From Pantoea agglomerans (GTDB taxonomy: Bacteria > Pseudomonadota > Gammaproteobacteria > Enterobacterales > Enterobacteriaceae): a DNA stretch of 64,000 nucleotides. The stretch lies in the NCBI RefSeq assembly GCF_020149765.1, contig NZ_CP083809.1, forward strand, positions 3,720,001 to 3,784,000. The letters run 5' to 3'. Every line of letters starts with the position of its first letter. Positions within the stretch are counted from its first letter, which is position 1. Shown here one piece after another: positions 1-9,667 of the stretch. The notes under the pieces were generated by a model. That model saw nothing but the letters and a program-made list of their open reading frames with translations, was not told the origin of the DNA and ran no database searches. Both the position numbers and the translations under genes were made by a program.

Positions 1-728
1 AGCAAACCAATCACCAGCATCAGCGGCAGAAACAGCTGCGGCTGCGGGCCAAACGGCAGGGCGAACGCCGGTCGCTGCCACGCCAGCTGCGCGCTGACCA
101 GCGCATACATCACCAGCGCCAGCGGCAGTGTGACAACGCCCTGCGCCGTTGCCCAGGTGGCGGGCCTGTGCTGCGGATGGGTGCGCAGCCAGCGCGCGTT
201 GCGCAGCGGATACCAGGTCCAGCACGCGACCGCTAACACCGCCAGCCCAATGCCGCTCAGGTAGCGCGTAAGATCCCACTCGCCCCCCTGACCGCGCAGC
301 TCGGCGACATTGACGCACGCCAGCCCCGCGCCAATTGCCAGCAGCGCAGGCGCCAGCCGACGCCAGGCGAGGCGCCCTTCAAGATGGCCGTAACAGAGGT
401 TGGCGGTAATCGCCATCACCACCGGCAGCGTGCCGATAATCATGGTCGATACCGGCGCGCCGGTGCGCTGGATCGCGCTGGCGAGAAAGGTGTAATAAAG
501 AAGGTTGCCTACCAGCGACAGTTTTAGCGCCTCGCGCCAGTCGGCCGCCAGCAGCTTACGCAGGCGGCGGCGATCGAGCCAGGCGAGCGGCAACGCGATC
601 AGACCAAAGGCGACATAGCGCCCGGCAGACTGCAGCGCGCCGGGATAGTCCGGCACCAGCAGCGGCCCCACGAAAATCAGTCCCCACATCAGCCCTGCGG
701 CAAGGGCAAACAACACGCCAGCTAACAT
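1..728 (-). CDS. EamA/DMT-family inner-membrane transporter (partial, C-terminus beyond window)
   Basis: The reading frame begins with ATG at 728 and is still open at base 1, so about 242 residues are visible and the C-terminus is missing. The translation begins MLAGVLFALAAGLMWGLIFV and continues as alternating hydrophobic helices and short basic loops, as in ten-helix drug/metabolite exporters (EamA, RhaT-like). A purine-rich Shine-Dalgarno (AAAGGAAGAGA) sits just before the start. It lies 74 bases downstream of the AraC-type gene on the same strand and may be co-transcribed with it. EamA exporters move amino acids or other small metabolites out of the cell; the substrate cannot be told from sequence. 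Family call fairly sure, function open. Confidence 0.8.
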   Translation of the reverse strand, partial: MLAGVLFALAAGLMWGLIFVGPLLVPDYPGALQSAGRYVAFGLIALPLAWLDRRRLRKLLAADWREALKLSLVGNLLYYTFLASAIQRTGAPVSTMIIGTLPVVMAITANLCYGHLEGRLAWRRLAPALLAIGAGLACVNVAELRGQGGEWDLTRYLSGIGLAVLAVACWTWYPLRNARWLRTHPQHRPATWATAQGVVTLPLALVMYALVSAQLAWQRPAFALPFGPQPQLFLPLMLVIGL

Positions 729-802
729 CGTCTCTTCCTTTATTAAAGTGCATAAGGAAGTGTGGCGGAAAAAGCAGGGATAAATCTTGTAGCAGATTGC
801 GG

Positions 803-1636
803 TTAGCCCTGGGTGCCGCGCACCTGTTTTTGATAGCGCACCGGCGTAATGCCGTAGCGCTGGGCGAAGGCGCGGGTGAGGTGCGCCTGGTCGCTCAGGC
901 CGACGCTCGCCGCCACGCTGGCGGCCGACTGCCCGCGCGCCAGCAGCAGCTTGGCTTCATAGAGCCGGTACGCCATCAGCATCTGGTGTGGCGTCACGTG
1001 AAAGTGCGCGCGGAAGGCGCGCAGAAAATGCCACGGCGAAAGACCCGCCAGCGCCGCCAGCTCTTCCAGCCTCACCGACTCGGCCAGATTGTCGCGCAGG
1101 TAATCGCGCACCTGGTCGAAGCGATGACGCCCCTCCTCTTTGCCTCTTTGCGCCATGCGCGCCAGCGGCCGCAGCTGCGCCAGCACCTCGCCCAGCAGGC
1201 TTTGCCGCGCCAGCACGCTGTCGGCCTGCCACAGCGCCGAGAGCGCCTGCGACAGCGGCAGCGCCAGCTTTGAATCGGTGCGCAGCGCTTCGCTGAACCA
1301 CCAGCCGCGATCGCCGGTAAGCTGCGTCATCTCCTCTGGCTGGATATAGATCATCTGGTAGCGCCAGCCCTCCTCGCAGGCGGACTCGCCGGTATGCAGC
1401 TCATCGGGATTCATCATCACCAGCGAATGGGTCGGCGCCGTGTATTGCGCGCCGCGATAGCGGAACCGCTGCGCGCCCGATTCGATGGTGCCGATGCCGA
1501 ACGCTTCGTGCGTATGCGGCTCAAAAGCATAGCGGGTGATATGCGCCTGATAGAGTTCTACGCCTGGCAGCTCGTCAAACTGGCGAAACTGCGCGCGATC
1601 TTTTTCGCAGGGAAAAATGGCCGGAACGCCCTCCAC
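803..1636 (-). CDS. AraC-family transcriptional regulator with N-terminal cupin domain
   Basis: A 277-residue regulator. The first ~170 residues form an AraC-type cupin ligand-binding domain (HTHEAFGIG and MMNPDELHTG motifs). The last ~100 residues carry two helix-turn-helix units (LEELAALAGLSPWHFLRAF and ASVAASVGLSDQAHLTRAF). A longer frame opens at 1855, but its first 73 codons look non-coding and run into the divergent gene. I chose GTG at 1636 because AAGGAG lies six bases upstream and the length then fits the family. The gene is divergent from the cysteine hydrolase at 1761 and upstream of the EamA exporter, so one or both are likely targets. The inducer is unknown. Confidence 0.85.
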   Translation of the reverse strand: MEGVPAIFPCEKDRAQFRQFDELPGVELYQAHITRYAFEPHTHEAFGIGTIESGAQRFRYRGAQYTAPTHSLVMMNPDELHTGESACEEGWRYQMIYIQPEEMTQLTGDRGWWFSEALRTDSKLALPLSQALSALWQADSVLARQSLLGEVLAQLRPLARMAQRGKEEGRHRFDQVRDYLRDNLAESVRLEELAALAGLSPWHFLRAFRAHFHVTPHQMLMAYRLYEAKLLLARGQSAASVAASVGLSDQAHLTRAFAQRYGITPVRYQKQVRGTQG

Positions 1637-1693
1637 CTCTGACTCCTTATTCGCCTGACAGGCAGTCAGAATGCCAGCGATAGCTGACCGATT

Positions 1694-1708
1694 GCAAAAC
1701 AGTTTTGC
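1694..1708. promoter_or_regulatory. Candidate operator palindrome between the AraC gene and the cysteine hydrolase
   Basis: GCAAAACAGTTTTGC is a perfect 7+7 palindrome with one central base, inside the 124-base divergent intergenic region. It is followed by CATTTTGCCC, giving a direct repeat of TTTTGCC. AraC-family proteins often bind direct repeats near divergent promoters, so this is a plausible operator. No binding evidence exists in the sequence itself. Confidence 0.4.
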
Positions 1709-1760
1709 CATTTTGCCCAGCCAGGGTAAGACTGAGCCATCGCAGGCGCAGGGAGAAAGG

Positions 1761-2297
1761 ATGATGTCGCTTAAAACAGTAGTGGTAGTAGATATGCAAA
1801 ACGGTGTGTTTGCCACGCCGCGCTTTGACCAGGCGGGCTGTACCGCACGCATCAATCAGCTTACTGAGGCGGCCGACCGCACGATTTTTATATCGCATTG
1901 CGAAGGCGAGCTGCAGGAAGGCACGACGGCGTTTCAGCTGCTGGCCGGGCTGCATCAGCCTGAAGGCAGCCTGTATGTGAGCAAAACCGCCTGCGACAGC
2001 TTCTGGAGAACCCGGCTGGCCGATACGCTGGCGCAGTTAAACGTCGATGCCTTTGTGATTTGCGGCTGCGCGACCGATTATTGTGTCGATACCACCATTA
2101 AAGTCGGGGCGGGATTAGGCTATCGCATTACCGTTGCGGCCGATGCCCACACCACGGCGGATCGCACCTGGGCCAGCGCAGAGCAGTTAATCGGACAGCA
2201 CAATGAGGTCTGGGCAGGCCTGTCGCTGCCGGGAAATGTGCCTGAGGTGAAAAGCACGGCGGCGATCCTGGCAGAATGGATGCGCCGCGCTGAGTGA
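1761..2297 (+). CDS. Isochorismatase-like cysteine hydrolase
   Basis: A 178-residue protein of the cysteine hydrolase (isochorismatase/nicotinamidase) superfamily. The catalytic triad is visible: Asp11 in VVDMQNG, Lys75 in VSKTACDSF and Cys108 in CGCATDYCVDTT. The fold hydrolyses amides or vinyl ethers of small molecules; the substrate here is not evident. GGGAGAAAGG precedes two adjacent ATG codons (1761 and 1764) and either may be used. The gene is divergent from the AraC regulator and is followed by a terminator shared with ssb, so it appears monocistronic. Confidence 0.85.
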   Translation: MMSLKTVVVVDMQNGVFATPRFDQAGCTARINQLTEAADRTIFISHCEGELQEGTTAFQLLAGLHQPEGSLYVSKTACDSFWRTRLADTLAQLNVDAFVICGCATDYCVDTTIKVGAGLGYRITVAADAHTTADRTWASAEQLIGQHNEVWAGLSLPGNVPEVKSTAAILAEWMRRAE

Positions 2298-2318
2298 AGA
2301 AGCGCGGGCAGAAATAAA

Positions 2319-2344
2319 TAAAGCCGCGACGAGCGCGGCTTTAT
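2319..2344. terminator. Bidirectional terminator between the cysteine hydrolase and ssb
   Basis: AAAGCCGCG and CGCGGCTTT pair around a five-base loop, with A-rich sequence before and T-rich sequence after. The genes on both sides converge here. Confidence 0.8.
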
Positions 2345-2361
2345 TACAGGAATCTGGATTA

Positions 2362-2913
2362 TCAGAACGGGATATCGTCGTCAAAATCCATCGGCGGTTC
2401 GTTGTTGTTGCTCGCCGGCGCGCTCTGCGGCTGCGGACGCGACTGCGCACCGCCGCTGAACTGGTTTCCGCCCTGCGGCTGCTGCGGCTGGCCCCAGCCG
2501 TTATTGTTGCCGCCGCTCTGCTGGCCGCCCATCGGCGCGCCGCCTGCGCTGGCACCGCCCTGCTGACGGCCGCCCAGCATCTGCATGGTGCCGCCGACGT
2601 TGACCACTACTTCCGTGGTATAGCGATCCTGGCCGCCCTGGTCCTGCCATTTACGGGTGCGCAGCTGACCTTCGATATAGACCTGCGAACCTTTACGCAG
2701 ATATTCGCCAGCGACTTCCGCCAGCTTGCCGAACAGCACGACGCGGTGCCACTCGGTGATCTCTTTGTTTTCACCGGTCTGCTTGTCACGCCAGCTTTCC
2801 GACGTGGCCAGCGTAATGTTGGCAACCGCGCCACCATTCGGCATGTAGCGCACTTCCGGATCCTGACCCAGATTCCCGACAAGAATCACTTTATTTACGC
2901 CACGACTGGCCAT
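2362..2913 (-). CDS. ssb: Single-stranded DNA-binding protein SSB
   Basis: A 183-residue SSB. The OB-fold occupies about residues 1-112 (start [20 protein letters not shown]). A flexible Gly/Gln/Asn-rich linker covers about 113-172. The conserved acidic tip ends DFDDDIPF and recruits replication and repair proteins. SSB acts as a homotetramer coating single-stranded DNA. The gene is divergent from uvrA, and a LexA box lies between them, the same arrangement as in E. coli, so at least part of its transcription is probably SOS-responsive. Length and sequence are normal for the family. Confidence 0.98.
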   Translation of the reverse strand: MASRGVNKVILVGNLGQDPEVRYMPNGGAVANITLATSESWRDKQTGENKEITEWHRVVLFGKLAEVAGEYLRKGSQVYIEGQLRTRKWQDQGGQDRYTTEVVVNVGGTMQMLGGRQQGGASAGGAPMGGQQSGGNNNGWGQPQQPQGGNQFSGGAQSRPQPQSAPASNNNEPPMDFDDDIPF

Positions 2914-3037
2914 GTTGCTCTCTCCCGCTGAGTTAATACTAAGAGTCTAAACGATCAATTCTACCACGTCCTGCCAGGCGATCCCACTTTCGAGCCGTCT
3001 CGCAGAAGCGCTCATTTTACACCCAAAACGCAAAAAA

Positions 3038-3057
3038 TACTGGATATTTAATCAGTC
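3038..3057. promoter_or_regulatory. LexA (SOS) box between ssb and uvrA
   Basis: TACTGGATATTTAATCAGTC contains the LexA core CTG-N10-CAG with an AT-rich centre. It lies 82 bases before the uvrA start and 124 bases before the ssb start, matching the known shared SOS control of this divergent pair. Confidence 0.85.
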
Positions 3058-3138
3058 TATTTTTTGTGCCATAATACCCTGTTTACGCTAATCGTGTCCG
3101 CAAGGCACGGGGCGTGCTGCTCAATCCGGGAAAGGTGA

Positions 3139-5976
3139 ATGGATAAGATCGAAGTTCGTGGTGCCCGCACCCATAATTTGAAAAACATCAACCTGATCAT
3201 CCCTCGCGACAAACTCATAGTGGTCACCGGCCTGTCAGGCTCCGGCAAGTCCTCTCTTGCGTTTGATACGCTCTATGCGGAAGGTCAGCGCCGCTACGTA
3301 GAGTCGCTCTCTGCCTATGCGCGTCAGTTTCTTTCTTTAATGGAGAAGCCGGACGTCGACCATATCGAAGGTCTGTCGCCCGCCATCTCTATTGAACAGA
3401 AGTCCACTTCACACAACCCGCGCTCTACGGTCGGCACCATCACCGAGATCCACGACTATCTGCGTCTGCTGTTCGCCCGCGTCGGCGAGCCGCGCTGCCC
3501 GGATCACGATGTGCCGCTGGCGGCGCAGACCGTCAGCCAGATGGTGGATAACGTGCTGGCGCAGGAAGAGGGCCGACGCCTGATGCTGCTGGCGCCGGTA
3601 GTGAAAGATCGTAAGGGTGAGCATACCAAAACGCTGGAGAACCTCGCGGCGCAGGGCTATATCCGCGCGCGTATCGACGGCGAAGTGTGCGATCTCTCCG
3701 ATCCGCCGAAGCTGGAGCTGCAGAAGAAGCACACCATCGAAGTGGTTATCGACCGCTTTAAGGTGCGTGAGGATCTGTCGACGCGCCTCGCTGAATCCTT
3801 TGAAACCGCGCTGGAGCTCTCCGGCGGGACGGCGATCGTCGCCGATATGGACGACGCAGACGCAGAAGAGCTGCTCTTCTCCGCCAACTTCGCCTGCCCG
3901 ATCTGCGGCTACAGCATGCGCGAACTGGAGCCGCGTCTCTTTTCGTTCAACAACCCGGCAGGCGCCTGCCCGACCTGCGACGGCCTGGGCGTGCAGCAAT
4001 ATTTCGATCCTGACCGCGTGGTGCAGAACGGCGAGCTGTCGCTGGCCGGCGGCGCGATCCGCGGCTGGGATCGCCGCAACTTCTACTACTTCCAGATGCT
4101 GCGCTCGCTGGCCGAACATCTCAGTTTCGACGTTGAAGCGCCGTTCAACAGCCTGAGCGAGAAAGCGCGCCAGGTTATTCTCTTCGGCTCCGGCAAAGAG
4201 AACATTGAGTTTAAGTACATCAACGATCGCGGCGACACCTCGGTGCGTCGTCACCCGTTTGAAGGCGTGCTGCACAATATGGAGCGTCGTTATAAAGAGA
4301 CGGAATCCACCGCGGTGCGCGAAGATCTGGCGAAGTTTATCAGCAACCGCGCCTGCGCCAGCTGCGAAGGTACCCGTCTGCGTCGCGAAGCGCGTCACGT
4401 TTTTGTCGAAAACACCAATCTGCCGACTATCTCCGATATGAGCATCGGTCACGCGATGGATTTCTTCCGCAACCTTAAGCTGAGCGGCCAGCGCGCCAAA
4501 ATCGCGGAAAAAGTGCTGAAGGAGATTGGCGACCGTCTGAGCTTCCTGGTGAACGTCGGCCTGAACTATCTCTCGATGTCGCGCTCCGCAGAGACGCTTT
4601 CCGGCGGCGAAGCGCAGCGTATCCGCCTGGCGAGCCAGATCGGCGCCGGCCTGGTGGGCGTGATGTATGTGCTGGACGAGCCGTCAATCGGCCTGCATCA
4701 GCGCGACAACGAGCGTCTGCTCAGCACCCTGATCCACCTGCGCGATCTCGGCAACACCGTGATTGTGGTCGAGCATGACGAAGACGCTATCCGCGCGGCG
4801 GATCACGTGATCGATATCGGGCCGGGCGCCGGCGTACACGGCGGCCAGATCGTGGCGGAAGGCACGGTGCACGAAATCATGGCGGTAGAGGAGTCGCTGA
4901 CCGGCCAGTTCCTCAGCGGCAAGCGCGAGATCGCGGTACCGCAAGAGCGCGTGAAAGGCGACCCGACCAAAACGCTGAAGCTCAGCGGCGCACGCGGCAA
5001 TAACCTGAAAGACGTGACGCTGACGCTGCCGGTCGGCCTGTTTACCTGTATCACCGGCGTCTCCGGCTCGGGTAAATCGACCCTGATCAACGATACGCTG
5101 TTCCCAATCGCGCAGCGCCACCTGAACGGCGCGACCACGGGCGAAGCGGCGCCCTATCGCGAGATCAGCGGGCTTGAGCACTTCGATAAGGTGATCGATA
5201 TCGATCAGAGCCCGATCGGCCGCACGCCGCGTTCCAACCCGGCGACCTACACCGGCATCTTTACGCCGGTGCGCGAGCTGTTTGCCGGGGTGCCGGAAGC
5301 GCGTTCGCGCGGCTACAATCCGGGCCGCTTTAGCTTTAACGTGCGCGGCGGCCGCTGCGAAGCCTGCCAGGGCGACGGCGTACTGAAGGTAGAGATGCAC
5401 TTCCTGCCCGATATCTACGTGCCCTGCGACCAGTGCAAAGGCAAGCGCTACAACCGCGAGACGCTGGAGATTAAGTACAAAGGCAAGAGCATCCATGAAG
5501 TGCTGGAGATGACCATCGAAGAGGCGCGTGAGTTCTTCGACGCCGTCCCGGCGCTGGCGCGCAAGCTCCAGACGCTGATCGATGTGGGCCTCTCCTACAT
5601 CCGTCTCGGCCAGTCGGCGACGACGCTTTCCGGCGGTGAGGCGCAGCGCGTCAAGCTGGCTCGCGAGCTGTCAAAACGCGGTACCGGCCAGACGCTCTAT
5701 ATTCTGGATGAGCCGACAACCGGCCTGCACTTCGCCGATATCGCCCAGCTGCTGGAGGTGCTGCATCAGCTGCGCAACCAGGGCAACACCATCGTGGTGA
5801 TTGAGCACAACCTTGACGTGATCAAGACGGCGGACTGGATTGTCGACCTGGGCCCGGAAGGCGGTAGCGGCGGCGGCGAAATCCTCGTTGCCGGCACGCC
5901 GGAAACCGTGGCGGAGTGCGAGAAATCCCACACCGCGCGCTTCCTGAAGCCGCTGCTGAAGAAAAAGAGCGCCTGA
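3139..5976 (+). CDS. uvrA: Excinuclease ABC subunit A (UvrA)
   Basis: A 945-residue damage-recognition ATPase of nucleotide excision repair; it loads UvrB at lesions. It has two ABC ATPase modules. The first Walker A is [12 protein letters not shown] at residues 31-42 and the second is [10 protein letters not shown] near 640. Two ABC signatures (LSGGEAQR) and two C4 zinc modules are intact (CPICGYS...CPTCDG and CEACQG...CDQCKG). GAAAGG precedes the ATG. It is about five residues longer than E. coli UvrA. The LexA box upstream indicates SOS induction, and a terminator follows at 6101. Confidence 0.99.
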   Translation: MDKIEVRGARTHNLKNINLIIPRDKLIVVTGLSGSGKSSLAFDTLYAEGQRRYVESLSAYARQFLSLMEKPDVDHIEGLSPAISIEQKSTSHNPRSTVGTITEIHDYLRLLFARVGEPRCPDHDVPLAAQTVSQMVDNVLAQEEGRRLMLLAPVVKDRKGEHTKTLENLAAQGYIRARIDGEVCDLSDPPKLELQKKHTIEVVIDRFKVREDLSTRLAESFETALELSGGTAIVADMDDADAEELLFSANFACPICGYSMRELEPRLFSFNNPAGACPTCDGLGVQQYFDPDRVVQNGELSLAGGAIRGWDRRNFYYFQMLRSLAEHLSFDVEAPFNSLSEKARQVILFGSGKENIEFKYINDRGDTSVRRHPFEGVLHNMERRYKETESTAVREDLAKFISNRACASCEGTRLRREARHVFVENTNLPTISDMSIGHAMDFFRNLKLSGQRAKIAEKVLKEIGDRLSFLVNVGLNYLSMSRSAETLSGGEAQRIRLASQIGAGLVGVMYVLDEPSIGLHQRDNERLLSTLIHLRDLGNTVIVVEHDEDAIRAADHVIDIGPGAGVHGGQIVAEGTVHEIMAVEESLTGQFLSGKREIAVPQERVKGDPTKTLKLSGARGNNLKDVTLTLPVGLFTCITGVSGSGKSTLINDTLFPIAQRHLNGATTGEAAPYREISGLEHFDKVIDIDQSPIGRTPRSNPATYTGIFTPVRELFAGVPEARSRGYNPGRFSFNVRGGRCEACQGDGVLKVEMHFLPDIYVPCDQCKGKRYNRETLEIKYKGKSIHEVLEMTIEEAREFFDAVPALARKLQTLIDVGLSYIRLGQSATTLSGGEAQRVKLARELSKRGTGQTLYILDEPTTGLHFADIAQLLEVLHQLRNQGNTIVVIEHNLDVIKTADWIVDLGPEGGSGGGEILVAGTPETVAECEKSHTARFLKPLLKKKSA

Positions 5977-6100
5977 CGCTTAGCGATAAGCGGCTGGCCC
6001 TTTATGGACGCACCTCAACCATGGGGTGCGTATCCGCGCAAGCCGGCTGGCAGGGCTCTCCCCTTTTGCCTCTTCGCCATCGTCATCCGTACCCCCCCTC

Positions 6101-6128
6101 AGGCCCGCCGCAAGCGGGCCTTTCTTTT
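6101..6128 (+). terminator. Rho-independent terminator after uvrA
   Basis: AGGCCCGC and GCGGGCCT form a stem with loop CGCAA, followed by TTCTTTT. The whole 5977-6320 stretch holds no convincing gene: only this terminator, a small hairpin (CGCTTA/TAAGCG at 5977-5992) and the leader of the alcohol dehydrogenase. Confidence 0.8.
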
Positions 6129-6320
6129 ACTGCATATTCCATCGGATAAAAACAGAATCAGGCAAGATTCAGGCATGTATAGGCATAGCCGCGCCAGGGT
6201 TCTGTGACTATTCTTTTAACGTTCCTCATTGGCGCGCCCGGTTGGCCGCGCACTCTTATAACGGCGCTCTGCGCGCCGAACGCACGACTCTATTCACGAC
6301 ACAACGAACCTGGAGACACC

Positions 6321-7385
6321 ATGAATATTACGCACGCCTACGCCGCTCAGGATGCAAAATCCCCACTGGCGCCGTTTGATTACAAACCGCGTGAGCTGCG
6401 CGCGCATGATGTACAGATTGAAGTGTTGTTCTGTGGCGTTTGTCACTCTGACCTGCACCAGGCCCGCAACGAGTGGAAAAACACCCTTTTTCCTGTCGTG
6501 CCGGGACATGAAATTGTCGGCCGCGTAACCGCCGTCGGCGGCCACGCCAGCAAATACAAAGTCGGCGATCTGGTCGGCGTCGGCTGTATGGTCGACTCCT
6601 GCCGCAGCTGTCCGAGCTGTCAGGAAGGGCTGGAGCAGTATTGTGAAGTCGGCTTCGTCGGCACCTACAACGGTCAGGATCGCGAAACCGGCGACGTCAC
6701 CTACGGCGGTTACTCAACGGCGGTGGTGGTTGATGAAAACTTCGTGCTGCGCGTGCCGGAAAACCTCGATCTGGCGGGCGTCGCGCCGCTGCTGTGCGCC
6801 GGTATCACCACCTATTCGCCGCTGCGCCACTGGAACGTCGGACCGGGCAAAAAAGTGGGTATCGTCGGCCTGGGGGGGCTGGGCCATATGGGCGTGAAGA
6901 TTGCGCACGCGATGGGCGCACATGTGGTGCTGTTCACCACTTCGCCGTCGAAAATTGAAGACGGCAAGCGCCTGGGTGCGGATGAAGTGGTGATCTCGAA
7001 AGATGCGGATCAGATGGCGCAGCACGCCAACAGCTTCGATTTCATCCTTAACACCGTGGCGGCGCAGCACGATCTTAACCCGTTTATCGCCCTGCTGAAG
7101 CGCGACGGCAACATGACGCTGGTCGGCGCGCCGGAGCACGATCACCCGGCACCGCAGGTGTTTAACCTGATTATGAAGCGCCGCAGCATTGCCGGATCGC
7201 TGATTGGCGGCATCGCCGAAACGCAGGAGATGCTCGATTTCTGCGGCAAGCACGGCATTACTTCCGATATTGAACTGATTGCGATGAATCAGATCAACGA
7301 AGCCTACGAGCGTATGCTGAAAAGCGACGTGAAGTACCGCTTTGTTATCGATATCAATACGCTGCGCGACGAAGCGGCGGCGTAA
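6321..7385 (+). CDS. Zinc-dependent alcohol/aldehyde oxidoreductase, YahK-like
   Basis: A 354-residue medium-chain dehydrogenase of the cinnamyl-alcohol-dehydrogenase type, closest by eye to E. coli YahK (NADPH-dependent aldehyde reductase). Catalytic zinc ligands are in CGVCHSDLH and PGHE. Structural zinc ligands are in CRSCPSCQEGLEQYC. The Rossmann nucleotide motif is GLGGLGHMG. An upstream in-frame ATG at 6204 would add 39 residues without homology; the start at 6321 is preceded by TGGAGA. E. coli has no such gene between uvrA and yjbR, so it is a local insertion. It is monocistronic between two terminators. Substrate unknown. Confidence 0.88.
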   Translation: MNITHAYAAQDAKSPLAPFDYKPRELRAHDVQIEVLFCGVCHSDLHQARNEWKNTLFPVVPGHEIVGRVTAVGGHASKYKVGDLVGVGCMVDSCRSCPSCQEGLEQYCEVGFVGTYNGQDRETGDVTYGGYSTAVVVDENFVLRVPENLDLAGVAPLLCAGITTYSPLRHWNVGPGKKVGIVGLGGLGHMGVKIAHAMGAHVVLFTTSPSKIEDGKRLGADEVVISKDADQMAQHANSFDFILNTVAAQHDLNPFIALLKRDGNMTLVGAPEHDHPAPQVFNLIMKRRSIAGSLIGGIAETQEMLDFCGKHGITSDIELIAMNQINEAYERMLKSDVKYRFVIDINTLRDEAAA

Positions 7386-7394
7386 GGGAAACCC

Positions 7395-7424
7395 GGCGCG
7401 CGGCCTGACGCCGCGCGCCTCTCT
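7395..7424. terminator. Strong GC hairpin, likely terminator between the alcohol dehydrogenase and yjbR
   Basis: A perfect ten-base stem, GGCGCGCGGC and GCCGCGCGCC, with loop CTGAC lies between converging genes. The trailing tract (TCTCTC) is only weakly T-rich, so termination efficiency is uncertain. Confidence 0.6.
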
Positions 7425-7759
7425 CAGGCACCCGCCGCCCGGGTGGTGCCAGCCTGCTGGTAAGAGGCATCCACCAGATAGTAAATCTGCGAATCTTTTA
7501 GCGATCCGTCCAGCAATAGCGTGCTCCAGTGCGTCTTATTAAGATGCTCGCTGGGGAAGACATCGCTGTGCTCTTCGCGCAGCAGCTCCGCCAGCGCAGG
7601 CGTCGTTTTCAGCGACACCGCCGGGCGTCCCTCCACCTCATGTACCATAGCGAACAGCACGCCGCCGCTTTTAATTTGCGTCGCTTTCCAGTCGCTGTGA
7701 ACGCTCTGCTCCGCGTCCGGTTTGCTCATGCAGTAAGTCAGCAGATCTGACGTATTCAT
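7424..7759 (-). CDS. yjbR: YjbR, MmcQ/YjbR-family protein
   Basis: A 111-residue protein of the MmcQ/YjbR family, small DNA-binding-like folds of unclear physiological role. The sequence begins [19 protein letters not shown] and retains the family's [11 protein letters not shown] segment. Its start codon overlaps the yjbQ stop by four bases (7756-7759), so the two are translationally coupled in one operon, as in E. coli yjbQR. No enzymatic motif is evident. Confidence 0.9.
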   Translation of the reverse strand: MNTSDLLTYCMSKPDAEQSVHSDWKATQIKSGGVLFAMVHEVEGRPAVSLKTTPALAELLREEHSDVFPSEHLNKTHWSTLLLDGSLKDSQIYYLVDASYQQAGTTRAAGA

Positions 7760-8178
7760 TTCAACTCCCCTTGTAAAGTAGCGACAATGCGCCGCGTGCC
7801 GCCGTGGATGCGGTGTTCGCCTAACCAGATGCCCTGCCAGGTGCCCAGCATCAGCCTGCCGCGCTGTACCGGCAGCAGTAGCGATACCCCCAGCGTAGAG
7901 GATTTGATATGGGCCGGCATATCGTCGCGGCCTTCATAGTCGTGCTGATAAGGCGCCTCTTCCGGAACGTGGCGCATAAAATGGTTTTCCATATCGCTGC
8001 GCACCGTAGGATCGCAGTTTTCATTCAGCGTCAGCGACGCGGAGGTGTGCTGCAGCAGCAGGTGCAGCAGGCCGGTTTGCACCTGGGCCAGCGCCGGAAG
8101 ATGAGCGACGATCTCGTCAGTGACCAGATGAAAACCGCGTGATTTCTCACTGAGCGTGAGCGTTTGTTGATGCCACAT
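7756..8178 (-). CDS. yjbQ: YjbQ, secondary thiamine-phosphate synthase family (UPF0047)
   Basis: A 140-residue UPF0047/YjbQ protein. E. coli YjbQ has weak thiamine-phosphate synthase activity in vitro and can suppress thiE loss when overexpressed; its true role is not settled. Conserved features are [17 protein letters not shown], the ENHFMR segment and the C-terminal [13 protein letters not shown]. It is the first gene of the yjbQR pair. In E. coli aphA lies upstream; here the region upstream (8179-8425) holds only the tyrB terminator. Confidence 0.93.
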   Translation of the reverse strand: MWHQQTLTLSEKSRGFHLVTDEIVAHLPALAQVQTGLLHLLLQHTSASLTLNENCDPTVRSDMENHFMRHVPEEAPYQHDYEGRDDMPAHIKSSTLGVSLLLPVQRGRLMLGTWQGIWLGEHRIHGGTRRIVATLQGELK

Positions 8179-8245
8179 GCCTTGTTCCTGAGTTGGTTAC
8201 ACCGTTTAAGTGTGCAATAAGTCGCGGAAAGGTAAACCTGAAGGC

Positions 8246-8278
8246 GAAAAAAAACCGTCAGCCTGCGCGGACGGTTTG
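8246..8278 (-). terminator. tyrB terminator
   Basis: Read on the minus strand, AAACCGTC and GACGGTTT form a stem separated by ten bases and followed by a run of T residues. It lies 150 bases past the tyrB stop. No gene is seen in 8179-8425. Confidence 0.75.
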
Positions 8279-8425
8279 CATCGGGTACAAGGTGGGGGTG
8301 GCACAAGTGAGAGCGGCCGATCGCAAAGAAGTAAAAGCGTCATCCATGCCTGCCCCGCGACATCTTTATCGCGGAGGGCTTTGCTCTTCGCCCCTGCTAC
8401 CCGCCTGCAGAGATCATCAGCTGCA

Positions 8426-9619
8426 TCACATCACGGCGGCAAACGCCTGCGCGACCTGCTGCACATTATTGCTGTTAAGACCGGCAACGCAGATACGCCC
8501 GCTGCCGACCAGATAGATGCCGAACTCTTCGCGCAGGCGATCCACCTGCTGTGCGCTCAGGCCGGTATAGCTGAACATGCCGCGCTGCTTCAGCAGGTAG
8601 TCGAAGTTTTTGCCGGGCAGCGCCGTGCTGAGCACGTCTACCAGGGTTTTGCGCATGGCGATAATACGCAGGCGCATCGCCTCTACTTCCGCCAGCCAGT
8701 TCGCCTTCAGCGCGTCGTCGTTAAGCACGCGCGCCACCACCTGCGCGCCGAAGTTCGGCGGGCTGGAGTAGTTGCGGCGCACCGTGGCTTTAAGCTGGCC
8801 CAGCACGCGGCACGCCTCTTCGGCGCTGTCGCATACGACAGAGAGGCCGCCGACGCGTTCGCCATAGAGCGAGAAGATTTTCGAGAAGGAGTTGCTGACC
8901 AGCGCTGGCAGGCCAGCGGCGGCAACCGCGCGAATGGCGTAAGCGTCCGCTTCCATGCCCGCGCCGAAGCCCTGATAGGCAATGTCGAGGAACGGAATCA
9001 GCTCCTGCGCCTTCAGCACCTCAACGGTTTGATCCCACTGCGCGTCAGAGAGGTCCGCGCCGGTCGGGTTGTGGCAGCAGGGATGCAGCAGCACGATGCT
9101 TTGCTTCGGCAGGGTTTTCAGCGTCGCCAGGAAGGCGTCGAATTTTACGCCGTGGGTCTCCGCGTCGTACCACGGATAGCTCTTCACCTCGAATCCCGCG
9201 CCGTTGAAAATCGCCACATGGTTATCCCAGGTTGGATCGCTGACCCAGACGCCGGCATTCGGGAAGTAGCGCTTGAGGAAATCCGCACCGACTTTCAGCG
9301 CGCCGGAGCCGCCCAGCGTCTGAATGGACGCGATGCGCCCCGCCTTCAGCATCGGGTGGTCGGCGCCGAACAGCAGCGGCGCAATGGCGTTACGGTACGC
9401 GTTGAGGCCTTCCATCGGCAGATAGAGCGACGCCTGCTGCGGTTCGGCTTTAAGCTGTTCTTCTGCGGCGGCGACCGCCTGGAGCTGAGGGATAATGCCC
9501 TGCTCGTCATAGTAGAGGCCGATGCTGAGATTGACTTTATTCAGGCGCGGATCCTGTTTAAAGGTTTCCATCAGCGACAGAATCGGATCGCCGGCGTAGG
9601 CGTCAACGTTTTGAAACAC
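8426..9619 (-). CDS. tyrB: Aromatic-amino-acid aminotransferase TyrB
   Basis: A 397-residue class I PLP aminotransferase performing the last transamination of tyrosine and phenylalanine (also leucine) synthesis. The PLP-binding lysine is Lys247 in [17 protein letters not shown]. An in-frame ATG lies at 9634, but no Shine-Dalgarno precedes it. GTG at 9619 has GGAG nine bases upstream, and the resulting protein has exactly the E. coli TyrB length and N-terminus ([13 protein letters not shown]). The E. coli neighbour alr is missing; a YitT-family gene lies upstream instead. I see no obvious TyrR box but did not check exhaustively. Confidence 0.96.
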   Translation of the reverse strand: MFQNVDAYAGDPILSLMETFKQDPRLNKVNLSIGLYYDEQGIIPQLQAVAAAEEQLKAEPQQASLYLPMEGLNAYRNAIAPLLFGADHPMLKAGRIASIQTLGGSGALKVGADFLKRYFPNAGVWVSDPTWDNHVAIFNGAGFEVKSYPWYDAETHGVKFDAFLATLKTLPKQSIVLLHPCCHNPTGADLSDAQWDQTVEVLKAQELIPFLDIAYQGFGAGMEADAYAIRAVAAAGLPALVSNSFSKIFSLYGERVGGLSVVCDSAEEACRVLGQLKATVRRNYSSPPNFGAQVVARVLNDDALKANWLAEVEAMRLRIIAMRKTLVDVLSTALPGKNFDYLLKQRGMFSYTGLSAQQVDRLREEFGIYLVGSGRICVAGLNSNNVQQVAQAFAAVM

Positions 9620-9667
9620 GGTGCAGATCTCCATGTATGGTCGTAAAAATCAGAGGTGTATGCAGCA

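Noticed and set aside
2400..2560. Low-complexity GGCGG/CAGCAG-rich stretch in ssb as a tandem repeat
   Set aside because: It encodes the normal Gly/Gln-rich linker of SSB.
3409..5496. Long minus-strand frames (347 and 270 codons)
   Set aside because: Antisense to uvrA, which is unambiguous.
8210..9646. 478-codon open frame on the plus strand
   Set aside because: Fully antisense to tyrB, basic low-information composition (Arg/His/Gln-rich), no family resemblance; a typical high-GC shadow frame.
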